Below, one piece after another: positions 1 to 11,000 of a DNA stretch of 64,000 nt. The translations under genes and the position numbers were made by a program. The DNA comes from Aradus depressus (lineage: Eukaryota; Arthropoda; Insecta; Hemiptera; Aradidae). Positions within the stretch are counted from its first letter, which is position 1. Each line of letters begins with the position of its first letter. Where the stretch lies: assembly GCA_963662175.1 (NCBI GenBank), contig OY759216.1:34737087-34801086 (forward strand). Direction: 5' to 3'. Below the pieces are notes generated by a model, which made no database searches, was not told the origin of the DNA, and saw nothing but the letters and a program-made list of their open reading frames with translations.

Positions 1-259
1 TTTATTTTATCTGGGAGGTAAAATAAACTTAAGCACGCCGTCCTTCGGATGGGAAGTTAAGCGATGGTCCCGAGCCTGTACGATTTCAGGTACTCGTTAA
101 AGATCCCTACCCTAGATAAATAAAAATTTAGGGTAGGCAACATTTAGGACTCCCACAGTAGAGTCGGGCTCATGTCCACTAGAGTGACGAAAGAGCGCTC
201 TGGTAGTAGGCGATATGACATCGTAGTTAAAGCCCGGGCATGAGTCATAAAACCTAACT
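1..259 (+). repeat. SINE-A copy, 5' part outside window
   Basis: This is the body and 3' tail of the commonest repeat here, a tRNA-derived SINE. It enters at the TTTATTTTATCTGGGAGG segment just after the tRNA-like head and runs to the conserved GGGCATGAGTCATAAAACC tail. The same order of blocks recurs in full-length copies such as 42972-43324. Confidence 0.9.
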
Positions 260-925
260 TCACCGAGTCATCATCAACATTCCCTGAAAATGTTGTATAG
301 ATAAATCTTAATAATCCTATGTTTTCATTTAGAGGTAAATAAATAAAAAAATATTTAAAATTGACGATTTCAGCTGCAAGTCCAAAAAAAATCAAAAATT
401 ATATAAATTGTGACTTTTTCAGAGAAGGTTCATCATAGTGATCAGAGGACGTGAAATGTCCCGAAATATTGACAAAAAAAAAAAAAAGAAGACCAAAAAA
501 AAAGAAACACTTTTTCAGAGAAGTAAATTTATAATTAAGTTCGATTTTTCAGTAACCACTAGTAGGTACATCTTGCAAGAAAGTACTAACATCTCGTAAG
601 TTGTGGTGCAAAGTTCTACCATACACTAGTTATAAGGGTTTCGTTCTAAGATCTAATTGAACCCAAGAATCAATAAAACATTTGGCTAGTCTGAGTAATA
701 TGATATCATTGCAAGAAAAAAAGTAATTTGTCTACAGCACAATTTATTCCTCATAATTTGTCTACACTCAGCACAATTTATATTTAAGAATGTGGTGGAG
801 TGATGGGAAAAAAGATGAAAACAAATAATCATCACTTTTATTTTTCTCGCTACTCCAACAGCACCTTCTTCAAATAGGAACTTTAAAAACCTCCATTCTA
901 TTACATCTCTTCTCCAGTTTGTAAG

Positions 926-1200
926 AGCTTCTGTTCGGGTGCCTTACTGGACGTGGCTCTGGATTTCGACCAGGTTTGGCACCCTGGTCTGCTCTTCAAG
1001 TTAAAAAGCCTCCTTCCTCACACATACTTACTCATCCGTAAGTGGTACCTTCCAGACCGCTCCTTCAAGGTTCATCAGGGTAATGAGTATTCTGACTACA
1101 TGCTTTTTAAAGCGGGATTTCCCCAAGGAAGTGTCCTCGGTCCCATCCTCAGTTTACACTACGAGTCTTAACACATTCTGCCGACGACATAGTCATCCCT
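926..1200 (+). pseudogene. LINE reverse transcriptase remnant (jockey/I-like)
   Basis: The plus strand encodes a decayed core of a non-LTR retrotransposon reverse transcriptase. From 938 the frame reads GALLDVALDFDQVWHPGLLF, matching the family block around the first catalytic aspartate (AFDxVWHxGLL). About 50 residues later comes FPQGSVLGPIL, the conserved (V/F)PQGSVLGP motif. The next catalytic block, ADDIVI, is present at 1180-1197 but in a different frame and far too close, so a deletion plus frameshift has destroyed the enzyme. There is no start codon or intact domain. It is a dead fragment, and the superfamily call rests on these motifs alone. Confidence 0.85.
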
Positions 1201-1417
1201 GCATCCAACTTCTCAAAATCTCCAACAGCACCTTCTTCACATGATTGATGATTCTACTTTTATACTATAGCAAAAATATTTAGAGAGTGCTTGTGGTGAC
1301 CATCTTCTCCCTCCATGTGCTCCACACCTCTCTTCTCCTTCTTGGTCTGCCTCCACTGCTGTGCTGACCATATTCATGTTGTAAAATAAAAACCTTTTCT
1401 GGCCTCTCACATATTTT

Positions 1418-1768
1418 ATTAATTGTGCTAGCCGGCTCTCAAGGTTGCCTTCATCATTAGACTGTCTGATAAAACATTAGAAAATGAATAAAAATGTAAA
1501 AAGGTAAAATAAATAAAACTGAAAAAATAACAATTTATTTTTAATTTTTTAGTTTTTATTATCCCCCATCTGAATCACAACTTATCTGTCCCCATCCACG
1601 ACATTTTAAATTGCTAATTTTTTGGTAGATTATTTAATACAGTTGTAGGACCCTACACATTTTAATTTTATATATTAATTTTACATTAAACATTTTTATG
1701 TTTTCAAAAATGTTTTATCAGCTAGCCGATGATGAGGGCAACCTCGGAAGCCGTTTAGCACAATTAAT
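1418..1768. mobile_element. MITE with ~60-bp imperfect terminal inverted repeats
   Basis: The left end (ATTAATTGTGCTAGCCGGCT) and the right end read on the opposite strand (ATTAATTGTGCTAAACGGCT) continue as inverted repeats for about 60 bp through a GATAAAACATT block. The interior is AT-rich and non-coding. It lies between two pieces of one LINE, so it inserted into that element. A related right end is at about 39530-39600. Confidence 0.75.
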
Positions 1769-1781
1769 AATTCTATGAGAA

Positions 1782-2480
1782 GTGAAATATCTTTGGAACT
1801 CCCAGCCTCCCCCAATCCGTCACTCATCTTCCATGGCTTCCTTCAAATCCTCACTATTCCAAATCCTCTTCACTAAACAATTCACTCCTCTTTTGATTAG
1901 TTCTTCATCTTTCTATTTTCTCATTCGTCAACATCAATTATCTCTAATTATTGGAGTTATTTATTTATTCCATTTTTTTTATTTTTCCATATTTACTAAA
2001 TTCTATCATAATAAATATTATATCTCTTTTACATATTTATATATTTTTATCATTCATTTATTTATTTTATTGTTATAATTTTTCTTCTTCTTTCTCTTCA
2101 CACTTTTTCTGTTAAGCCCCTACTTACTAAAATTATTTTATTTCAATCCTTGACTGGACATCCTCCCTTCTATTTTATAAGTAACCATCATTGTATTATG
2201 CTCCGTCGATTTTTATTAATTTATATTATTTTATTCATATTTTATAGATTCTTTTATTCCTTCATAATTAAGCTGTTCATGCTAATTTTTTTATTTATCT
2301 ATATTTACTATTGTCTAGTTTTTCTCCACTGTAGCACTAATTTTCTTATGTTTGTATTTATTGTTTTGTACGTCATACTGATACTTCATTGTTTCCGTTT
2401 ATTTTTGACTCTGTATGTATTTATTCTTAGGGGACCTCGATCCCAGAATAAAATTTATTTTCATATCATTTCATAATCAC
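1782..2480 (+). pseudogene. LINE 3' remnant with C-terminal RT motif
   Basis: At 1791-1856 the plus frame reads LWNSQPPPIRHSSSMASFKS, which matches the conserved LWNSLPxxIRxxxSxxxFK block close to the C-terminus of many LINE polymerases. It is followed by about 600 bp of T-rich, low-complexity DNA with no recognisable protein. Orientation agrees with the reverse-transcriptase fragment at 926-1200, so both are probably parts of one element interrupted by the MITE at 1418-1768. The 98- and 108-codon open frames here are chance T-rich frames. Confidence 0.65.
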
Positions 2481-2967
2481 TTCTCACTATATCAGTCATT
2501 CCCAGGTTGAAGGGTGAAACCATCCAATGATTACACTTTCTAAAATACAGTAACTCAACACTGTTACTGCTACTATCAAAACGTTCTCTCGGCCATTGGC
2601 GCTTCAGGATTTTGATCAATCACGATTAGTTCCTCTGTTCCTGTGATTTTCACTGACTTCCCTCTCCCCGTCTCTAAAAAAAAGACAACAAAAATGTCTA
2701 GTCTCGGTATTTTTACCCCTTCCTTTATCCTTCAGCTCTTTAAAAATTCTTAATATCCCCCCACCACTCTCTACGCCATGGGTCAGCTTCTTTTAGTTCC
2801 ACGTGATCACTCCTTTTATATTTACAAGAAAAAATAACATTTTTCAAGGACAAAATAAGTTGTAAAGTCATTTCTTGGAAGTGTATATCCCTTCCAGGAA
2901 AGTGATGCTGGTAGAATGTATAAAATGAATATACAAATAAAAAATATATATATTTATATAAATAAAT

Positions 2968-3199
2968 CCGGGGGCCATGGTGGCCGTGCGGGCTAGAGCG
3001 TAGGGCTTTGGTCGCAAGGTCTCACCATGGTTTGCGGGTTCGAATCCCGTCCGGGAGTGAGTTTTATTTCGTAGATAGAACTCCCTCCCGGGGCCATGGA
3101 TGTCTTAAATAATTATATATAACACATTGACATGGCTAATATGCACCGTACATAAAGCCAAACAAAAAAAAAAATAATAAAAAAATAAATAAATAAAAA
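2968..3199 (+). repeat. SINE-B, full-length with 12-bp target duplication
   Basis: This tRNA-derived SINE has a head with an A box-like TGGCCGTGCGGGCTAGAGCG and a B box GGGTTCGAATCCC, resembling a class II (Leu/Ser-type) tRNA. A tail ending near ATATGCACCGTACATAA and an A-rich stretch follow. It is bounded by the direct repeat ATATAAATAAAT at 2956-2967 and 3200-3211, the mark of target-primed insertion. Confidence 0.9.
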
Positions 3200-3445
3200 A
3201 TATAAATAAATGGCATTGAAGATTATTTTCTATTTTCGAAATCATGAGTTTTCTTCTAGAGACCAGCTGATAACTCAGAATATTGTACCATAGACTGCAG
3301 ATCAGAAAGAAAAACAAGAAAGTGTCGATGTGGCGCCAACGAGAAGCCAGCAAGAAGCATGATAAAGGATTTATGACCTGTGTTCGGAAATGTTTGGTCG
3401 TTCGTATTTGTTTTGGTCGTTCGGAAATGTTCATTATGATTTTCA

Positions 3446-3790
3446 TTGACTTTCTGTATTCTCTACAACTTTTATTCGCAGAAATTTTTGATTTTTCATA
3501 AACATATTTTTGAATGTTTTCTTTTAAAATGTACCAAAAGGCCCCGAAGTAAAATTATATTAATTAATGGTATTAATATGACGTCTCATTTTGAATTTCA
3601 AGATCATTGCTACAATCGTTTTTGGAGCACACTCAAAGTTCCAATCACATACCCTAGGCAGAAATACGGACGCAAAGATATCCCGAAAATGGTTAAAATG
3701 TGTTCAGGGAACTTGAAATTTCGTTGAAAACTTGATCTCGGATATTTGTACGATTACAGTACTTCTCTATACTCTAAACATGCAAGAAAA
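3446..3790 (+). repeat. Dispersed repeat R1 copy
   Basis: This is an old, diverged copy of a family that recurs at 8880-9400, 12790-13740, 15000-15580, 22890-23060 and 37380-37830. Shared landmarks are TATTCTCTACAACTTTTATT, a GCTACAATCGTTT block, and the end block CTCGGATATTTGTACGATTA. No protein is encoded. Borders are approximate. Confidence 0.6.
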
Positions 3791-4206
3791 TAAAAGCAAC
3801 CAAAAATACTGGAATTCGATCCAGAAAGTGTCTGAACGAACCTCTTTACCTCCCATTCTACACAACATGTTTTCAAAACGTTTCCGTGCATTGATGTAGT
3901 GGTGGCGGTGAGCTGTGGTACGGGACCAGCGCAGCGTCAAGTTATTTTTGGCAGTGTAGGACAACTGAGGTAGGAAGTTGTGACAGAGCCAGATCTATGA
4001 ATACACTTCTTACGGGAGAGTTGCCCCGTGAATCAACCCCAGCCAAGGTCTTCAGCCATCATAATGCACAATTTATAAATAAAAATAAATAATAAAAAAA
4101 AAAAACAATAAAAAATAAATGAAATGGTAATAAATTCCCCTGGCATTAGTCGGAGTTCGAATTCAGAGTCCCGCTGGATTAGCGGTGAATGCATCAAAAA
4201 CAAATT

Positions 4207-4543
4207 TTGAGGGCGTCGGTAGCTCAAAGCATGCTTGCTTACTAAGCTCTAGATCGCGGGCTCCAATCCCGGACGAGGCACTTAGGTTTTTTATTAGGGA
4301 TGTGAATAAAGCTTGAGGACGGCGTCCTTCGGATGGGACGTTAATCGATGGTCCCTAGCATGTACGATGTCTGGTACTTGTTAAAAACCTTTACCCTAGG
4401 TGAATAAAAATTTCGGGTGGAAAAAATATAGGACTCTCACAGTAGAGTCGGGCTCAAGTCAACCAGAGCGACGAAGAAGCGTTCTGGTAGTATGCGATAT
4501 GACCTTGTAGTTAAAGCCCGGGCATGAGTCTCCATAACTAACT
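4207..4543 (+). repeat. SINE-A, diverged, with 10-bp target duplication
   Basis: The tRNA-like head starts GGGCGTCGGTAGCTCA and is more mutated than in other copies (B box degraded). The body and the GGGCATGAGTC tail are clear. It is bounded by AAAACAAATT at 4197-4206 and 4544-4553. Confidence 0.88.
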
Positions 4544-4589
4544 AAAACAAATTCGTATAATGGTGAATTCGTTTAATATTAAATTTGAT

Positions 4590-4925
4590 TACCGTTAATG
4601 TGCAATTTTATGTTTCAGTCCCCCATCCCCATCCCTCTCAACGCCTCTCCCATTCAAAATTTGGAGATGCGCATGGTTGGTTGAACTTAGCTTATATATT
4701 TGTATAATATTGCATTACAATCCGTTCAACCGTCATACAACTATTCATGTTGTATATTAATATATTTTATATATTTTCCCTGAACCATCCCCCACCCGTT
4801 CAATTATTTGGGACGCCACGTAGACTATGATTCTAGCTACATATGAAATTCTATTAAAATCTGTTCAGCAGTTTTTGCGCCAAGTTGTTAGAACAAACGG
4901 ATCGACAATTCTTCAAATTTATATA
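4590..4925 (-). repeat. Old Helitron-family relic
   Basis: Degenerate copies of the ~140-bp repeat unit found in the Helitrons below are visible (CACCCGTTCAATTATTTGGG, GGGACGCCACGTAG). They are followed by a decayed version of the 5'-terminal segment (AATCTGTTCAGCAGTTTTTG, AGAACAAACGGAT). Orientation is the same as the 24.9-30.9 kb copy. No terminus is preserved. Confidence 0.55.
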
Positions 4926-4947
4926 TACCTATTTATATATATTCTAT

Positions 4948-5071
4948 AAAAATTCTATGACAGCACATACCAACATAATTGTAACAGATAAGAGATTTTA
5001 TCTCTATACCTAAAGAGATAAAATCTCTTATCTGTTACAATTATATTGGTATGTGCTGTCATAGAATTTTT
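4948..5071. repeat. Near-perfect 58-bp palindrome with 8-bp loop
   Basis: Arms at 4948-5005 and 5014-5071 pair over 58 bp with one mismatch seen (an ACCAACATAATTG / ACCAATATAATTG difference), separated by the loop ATACCTAA. Such low divergence means a recent inverted duplication, a foldback/MITE, or a selected hairpin. Nothing recognisable is encoded. Confidence 0.85.
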
Positions 5072-5139
5072 TGTAGATCTTTTTATTGCCAAATTCCTCC
5101 ATACATCATTTTGATAAATCTTCAACGGCTTAGGCAGCG

Positions 5140-5340
5140 TATAAATGGCGCCAGCACGGCCGTTTCTCTTCCGACTTGCTTCACTTTTACCATCACTGAT
5201 CGGCTCCCTTTTGATAAAGCGTGAAGATGCTTACAGTTAATAAATAAACTTCCCAACGATGAATGAATTATTCAAATCGGTCAAGTAGTTTTTGAGATAA
5301 CCTAAAATACACAAACAAACATTCTCTCTTTATATATTGA
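5140..5340 (-). repeat. Possible Helitron 5'-end relic
   Basis: Read on the minus strand, the segment starts at 5340 as TCAATATATAAAGAGAGAAT after an A, then has TGTTTGTTTG and a CAAAAACTACTTGACCGATT block. This layout is like the Helitron 5' ends at 45875 and 30924. Sequence identity is low. Confidence 0.4.
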
Positions 5341-5539
5341 TAACATAAAACATGATGAATCAGTCTGTTGTTATGTTATTCCTGTTATATTTTTTATTTC
5401 AACAATCACACTCACAGTGGTGTAGGCGCTTTCCAACGAACAACGCCATGAAATTTGTAGTTCGCATAAACTATTTATTAAGTTTGTGTCATATTTGGAC
5501 TTATCGTGTATAAACATTTAATCCATTCGGTGTGGTTCC

Positions 5540-6520
5540 TTGATTTTCTTGTTAAAATTAAATATACACCTCCGGGAAATCCACCCAATTCTTATTTTGA
5601 GGAGACATTTTCTTTTTTTGATCATATACAGCCTTATTTTCATCGATTTTTCTGTTTAAATTAATTTTTATTTTATTTCCTTTCGATTTACTATTCCACA
5701 ATCTGTACAAGATAAACAATGGGTACAAGTGAACATAAGATAAAAAAAAAATCCTCGATGTACTTCCCAAGCAAGAGTTAATCAATTACATTTTCGCTCT
5801 CCCTCGAAAGCCAAACAAACTTTTGGTCTAAAACTCAATATTTGACTTACGGAGTGGCTTCTGAATCCTCAAACTAAATTTCATGTCGATACATTCGTTA
5901 CAACGGCAGTAATAAGGGTATGTAAGACGAGCCTCTGTTCTCTGAAGAGACCCCATTCGACCGATTTTGCGGAAAATAAATAGATGCCATCCTTATAATA
6001 TCATAATTTAAACATACAATAGATTGTTTTAAATTTACATACTAAATTTCGAGTCAATACATTTGTTTTTATGTCGCTACATTCATTAAAACAGCATTTA
6101 TTAAAGTTTTTGAGTTAAGCCCCTCCCCTAAACCCCCCTTCCCTTTGGTCGATTTGTCTGAAAATCAATAGGTTTTGTCGTTGGAGAGTTCTGGATTCAC
6201 ATATAAATTTTCGTGATGATACATTCATTTTATCGGTGGTTATCGTGTTGACACATAGATAGACACTTTTTTTTTTTGAGACCCATAAGGACGACATCTA
6301 TTTATTTTCAGTCAAATCGGACAAGAAGGGATAAGAGGAGGGGACTCAATTCAAAAACCCTAATAATTGCAGTCAATATATTGAGTACGAGGATTCACAA
6401 GTCAGCCCTAACCGTCCAATAGTCACAATGGTGTGGAGAGAACGAAAACTAGGTTGATTAATTCGTTCTGGGGAGGTATATTATCGGTGATTAGCCGACG
6501 ACATTTTTATGGTTTTTTTT
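5540..6520. repeat. Dispersed repeat R2 copies, fragmented
   Basis: Several pieces of the R2 family occur here: the end signature GTACTTCCCAAGCAAGAGTT with TTTTCGCTCTCCCTCGAAAG at 5759-5811, and internal pieces around GATTTTGCGGAAAATAAATAG and CCCCTCCCCTAAACC. R2 pieces elsewhere share the palindromic-looking end ATTGATTAATTCGTGCTGGG. Borders are not resolvable by eye and no gene is seen. Confidence 0.5.
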
Positions 6521-6577
6521 AATGGTGTCTGTAATGTATCTCTATGAGCGCTCTAAGTCAAAAACGATTGTGATTTT

Positions 6578-6930
6578 ATATCCGTTATTTAGGTACATCT
6601 ATTTTTTAACCATTATTTATACCTATTTTATATCCGTTATTTACATCTATTTTTTAACCATTATTTATACCTATTTTATATCTGTTATTTATATCTTTCT
6701 TATAACCATTATTTATACCTATTTTATATCCGTTATTTATATCTATTTTATAACAATTATTTATACCTATTTTATATCCGTTATTTATATCTTTCTTATA
6801 ACCATTATTTATACCTATTTTATATCCGTTATTTATATCTATTTTATAACAATTATTTATACCTATTTTATATCCATCATCACTTCTGCTTATTGTTATT
6901 GTTTATACAGATTGTAGAATGAATAAAAGT
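6578..6930 (+). repeat. AT-rich minisatellite, 48-bp unit with 96-bp alternation
   Basis: The repeat pairs CCATTATTTATACCTATTTT with ATATCCGTTATTTATATCT, giving a 48-bp period. Successive units alternate between TTTCTTATAACC and ATTTTATAACA variants, a 96-bp higher-order period. A 131-codon frame runs through it because 48 is a multiple of three. It is not a gene. The array resumes at 6981-6997 and 7349-7470 around a SINE. Confidence 0.85.
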
Positions 6931-6997
6931 GAAAAAAAAAAAAAAAAAAATGAACATAAAGTGTACATTATTAAATATTTTATATCCGTTATTTATA

Positions 6998-7348
6998 GGT
7001 TAGATTAGCTTAGGTTTTATGACTCATGCCCGGGCTTTAACTGCGAGGTCATATCGCCTTCTACCAGAGCGCTCTTTCGTCACTCTGGTGGACATGAGCC
7101 CGACTCTACTGTGAGAGTCCTAAATTTTGCCTACCCTAAATTTTTATTCACCTAGGGCAGGGGTCTTTAACGAGTACCTGACATCGTACAGGCTCGGGAC
7201 CATCGCTTAACGTCCCATCCGAAGGACGGCGTGCTTAAGTTTATTTTACCTTCCAGATGAAAGAAACTAAGGGCCTCGGCCGGGTTTCAAACCCACGATC
7301 TTGAGCTCAGAAGACAAGCACGCATACCACTGAGCTAACGGCGCCCTC
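6998..7348 (-). repeat. SINE-A, full length, with 13-bp target duplication
   Basis: The head is at 7348 (GAGGGCGCCGTTAGCTCAGT on the minus strand), B box near 7290, and the TAACC-type tail ends at 6998. The direct repeat TCCGTTATTTATA at 6985-6997 and 7349-7361 shows insertion into the 48-bp minisatellite, so the array is older than this SINE. Confidence 0.93.
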
Positions 7349-7470
7349 TCCGTTATTTATATTTTTCTTATAACCATTATTTAAACCTATTTTATATCCA
7401 TTATTTATACCTACTTTATAACCAATAAATATATCGATTATTTATACATATTTTATAACCATTACTTATA
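7349..7470 (+). repeat. Minisatellite continuation
   Basis: Diverged units of the 48-bp array (CCATTATTTAAACCTATTTT and similar) resume directly after the SINE. Confidence 0.75.
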
Positions 7471-7479
7471 CATATATTG

Positions 7480-8110
7480 ATGTTTGGCTCAAATGGTCAT
7501 TTGCTTTTGGAGGGAGAGCAAAAACTTAATTGATTAATTCGTTTTCATTATTTTTTTTTTATTATTTTACCCTTCGGATATTTTTTGGAAAACATGAAAG
7601 GATTTATCTAAGTACTTACATACTTACTTATATAAGAATATATATTTCTGACCATAACTTTTTTTTTTTCTTAATCCTTTCGTCTTATTTAAATATTACT
7701 TCTATGATGTAAATTGAAATGTTAGAGGCCACTTGCACAAGATTCATATCTGACTTAATTGTTTCAGTTTTTTTAAATATATTTTCCTCGTCTCATGACC
7801 TACACTTACATTGAGAAGCCAGGATTAAACAGTATTTTTACTTCCCAAGTTATACCAAGTATTGGAGAAGTTATGTAATTAGTCAAAAATTCGATGCAGA
7901 GTTTTCAACGGAATTTCATCTTTTCCGACCTTCTGATTTCTAAAATGAAAATGAAAATGTCTATTTGCCTATGAACACGATAACTTCCGAAAGAACGAAT
8001 GTATTGAGACGAAATCATCTAAGATTTCAAGAGCTCATAGAGACCTAACAAACATTTTAAAAAATAATCAAAAACCTCAACCGGGAGAGAGAGAGAAAAA
8101 CTGGACTCAC
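7480..8110 (+). repeat. Dispersed repeat R2 copies
   Basis: At 7494-7550 there is the end signature (GGAGGGAGAGC, AATTGATTAATTCG). At 7850-8050 is the other end, with ACCAAGTATTGGAGAAGTTATG, ATTCGATGCAGAGTTTTCAA and CACGATAACTTCCGAAAGAAC. The same blocks occur at 16925-17185, 35480-35960, 41040-41345 and 49185-49590. The short open frame at 7530-7712 is T-rich chance. Confidence 0.55.
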
Positions 8111-8880
8111 GGCTGTCTGTCCCCGAGTGTGCCTGTCGATCCGTACGTAAAGTTGCATCTGTGCATTTTTCTTATTTGTACATGGCAGAAACTTAGGAGG
8201 TGAAAAAAAGAAGTGGATGCCCGCTCAGGAGTGAGATAGCGCATTTTGAGATATGAAGAAAGAATAGAAAAGGAATATGTGCCGCTCCACGACTTTGAGA
8301 ACATCACACAATCCGAAGCTCACCACAAACCCACACCATCAACCACACCAAGTAAATTATGTTTCCCGATTTTTTTAAATGAAAATCTAAAAAAAAAAAA
8401 ATAATAAAAATATGATATATGAAAAAAGTTTTCGTTATTCCAATGCCAATTTTACAAGTACCCCAAATTTACAACTGTTACAATATATATAAATGCCAGA
8501 ACTCCTAAATGAAGATTTCACGGATTAGGGAAATATTTTATAAGAATGGGAGGCCAAGGTTAGGGTAAACTTTGAGAACAGTCCGAAACTTTAATCTCCT
8601 TCAGACATTAACGTCAAAAGAGGCTGTCCATTTCTAAGTGATTAACTTGGAAACTTTTCGAATAATGGATTATTCAGGATACCAGCAAACCCGCTTACTA
8701 ACTGACGGTTGGTCGAAACTAAGATGCTACCAGCTTTACTGAATGTTAAATCCAAGTGGTGAGTTTTGTGGAGTTTAAGAATATCTAAACCAATTGCGAT
8801 CAACTAATCATGAATATTGAAACTAAATGGCGGTGGAAAACTCAGTAAATTATTAGCCAGACTAGTTTTCTGTGGAAATT
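8110..8880. other. No gene or classified repeat seen
   Basis: AT-rich DNA with homopolymer A runs near 8385-8405. The 66-codon minus frame at 8107-8307 has no recognisable feature. Confidence 0.5.
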
Positions 8881-9400
8881 TTTAACTTTCTTAAATCTAT
8901 AGTATACGGAAGTATTCTAATCATACGGATTTTCATGTTTCAAGGTCCACTGATGACAGTTTGTTCATTTTGTCTTCCTGTGCGTCTATGTGTCTAACCG
9001 AAACGATTGTAGCTATGAACTTGAAAATTGAAAATTTCACGTGTGCTAACCTAAGAAGAGCTTATTAGAATTTACACAAAATCAGTTAAAAATTAAGACC
9101 ACTTTACTCAAGAGCCCAAGTACATTTTACAAAATACCGCTTATATTTATGAACTAATCAAAATTGCTGCAAATAAATCTTGAAACGACAACTAAAAGAC
9201 ACGCGCGGATAACCGTCATGAAAGGTCGTTTTGAAACTCATTTTTTCGGAAGTTTTCTCGATTTATGCGAAAACGGTTCGTCATATTGAAAAATTAGTTC
9301 TAACTAAAAATGTTCCTTATTAAATTTTCAATCTCTAATGTGTCTTTTGATATGAGATAAGACCAATTTGACTAAAGTTAAGCACCTTAAAAATGTAAAA
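8880..9400 (-). repeat. Dispersed repeat R1 copy (minus)
   Basis: On the minus strand it carries the R1 order of blocks: TTAGTTGTCGTTTC, an AATTTTTAACTGATTTTGTG region, GTTAGCACACGTGAAA, and TAGCTACAATCGTTTCGG. The ATGCGAAAACGGTTCG block at about 9263 is shared with 22240. Confidence 0.55.
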
Positions 9401-9719
9401 TAAATGTCCATAGTCAATTGTTGTATTCTTATGCTATGGGTCAGGTTAGGTTTTATGACTCATGCCGGGGCTTTAACTACGAGGTCATATCGCCTACTAC
9501 CAGAGCGTTCATTCGTCACTCTGGTGGACATAAGCCCGATAAGACCAATTTGACTAAAGTTAAGCACCTTAAAAATGTAAAATAAATGTCCATAGTCAAT
9601 TGTTGTATTCTTATGCTATGGGTCAGGTTAGGTTTTATGACTCATGCCGGGGCTTTAACTACGAGGTCATATCGCCTACTACCAGAGCGTTCATTCGTCA
9701 CTCTGGTGGACATAAGCCC
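9356..9719. repeat. Perfect 182-bp tandem duplication
   Basis: Positions 9356-9537 and 9538-9719 appear identical by eye, each starting GATAAGACCAATTTGACTAA and ending GTGGACATAAGCCC. The unit joins about 83 bp of flanking DNA to about 99 bp of SINE-A 3' sequence, so it arose after that SINE inserted. An assembly artefact would look the same. Confidence 0.9.
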
Positions 9720-9956
9720 GACTCTACTGTCCTAAATTTTGCCTACCCTAAATTTTTATTCACCTAGGGCAGGGGTCTTTAACGAGTACCTGACATCGTA
9801 CAGGCTCGGGACCATCGCTTAACGTCCCATCCGAAGGACGGCGTGCTTAAGTTTTAGCTTCCAGACAAAATAAACTAAGGGCCTCGGTCGGGTTACGAAC
9901 CCACGTTCTTGAGCTCAGAAGGCAAGCACGCATACCACTGAGCTACCGGCGCCCTC
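9621..9956 (-). repeat. SINE-A with 12-bp target duplication
   Basis: The head GAGGGCGCCGGTAGCTCAGT is at 9956 on the minus strand and the tail at 9621. It is bounded by TCTTATGCTATG at 9609-9620 and 9957-9968. A second, partial copy of its 3' end at 9439-9537 comes from the 182-bp duplication. Confidence 0.93.
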
Positions 9957-10014
9957 TCTTATGCTATGTATGAAGGCACAATGCGATATGTAAGAAACAA
10001 ACTCATATAACTCA

Positions 10015-10208
10015 GTAATGGTGGCCATGCGGGCTAAGGCGTAGGGCTTTGATCGCATGGTCTCACCATGGTTTGCGGGTTTGAATCCTGTCTGGAAGCG
10101 AGTTTTATTTCGTAGATAGAACTTCCTCCCGGGGCCATGGTTGTTGAAAATAACTAGATAAACACCTTTACAAGAGACATGGCTAATATGCATCGTACAA
10201 AAGGCCAA
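10015..10208 (+). repeat. SINE-B copy
   Basis: It begins a few bases inside the head (GGTGGCCATGCGGGCTAAGG), has B box GGTTTGAATCC and the tail CATGGCTAATATGCATCG, then an A-rich end. No clear target duplication. Confidence 0.88.
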
Positions 10209-10790
10209 CAAATAAAATAATAATAATTGAACTCACAAATTGTATATGTATTTCATAACCTAACAAAGATAATGTAATTGTATCATAAAATGTATCTAAA
10301 TATTTCATTTAATTAGTAAATGTATCAAACTATTTCTGTTGTGTGATAATTATAAACCATTTCTATATCAATCAACAGAAATATTTTAAAGTAGTGCTTA
10401 AACTGCTGATGCCAAAACATTACTTTCATTTAATCAGTAACGCCAATATGAAATCAATTTATTAGAGGGGAAGGGAGTGTAAAAAAGTGGTTGGTATAAA
10501 AAAGTTCTAAAACCGCCAATTCACTTCTTTTTTTTTTTGCGTTGAGGCTTTTTTACATGAGAGTCCATCGGATTGTTTCCCATCTCCCACCTTAGTCACC
10601 TTGACTCACTCTTGATCAATGTAAAATACTCGACTGGCCGTATCATGACGAACCCCAAGACAACACGCGAAGCTCCGTTCAATCTTTGAAAGTGCCCTAG
10701 TTCCTCTTGGGGTAAATTAAATTAGATTACCTTCGGGTTTGTGCCGCGTGGATTAGATCAGGCTGCTAAGTTAGTACTCCCAATAGAATA
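10209..10790. other. No gene seen
   Basis: AT-rich DNA with a T run near 10528. A more GC-rich stretch at about 10555-10770 (CGAACCCCAAGACAACACGC, GGTTTGTGCCGCGTGGATTA) is unlike its surroundings but has no open frame or RNA that I recognise. Confidence 0.45.
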
Positions 10791-11000
10791 ATTTTAACGA
10801 CATGAAATTTTATAAAATTCTCTCAGGACGACACCTATTGATTTTCAGCCAAATCGGCCAAAGGGAAGGGGGGCCTTAGGGGGAAAGCTTAACAAGGAAA
10901 ACTCTAATAACTGTCGTTGTGTTGGATACATTGACCCAAAATTTCATATGTAAATTCAAATCTCTTTAAAGACGACATCTATTGATTTGAGATAGTGGAG
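10790..11000. repeat. Dispersed repeat R2 fragment
   Basis: Contains blocks GACGACACCTATTGATTTTC and AGCCAAATCGGCCAAAGGG, also found in R2 pieces at 35690, 49430 and 57660. Confidence 0.5.

Noticed and set aside
1782..2480. Two ~100-codon hydrophobic frames as possible membrane proteins
   Set aside because: T-rich low-complexity DNA downstream of a LINE motif; hydrophobicity follows from TTT/TTA/ATT codons.
6522..6917. 131-codon frame resembling a multi-pass membrane protein (Ile/Tyr/Phe repeats)
   Set aside because: It is the translation of an AT-rich 48-bp minisatellite.
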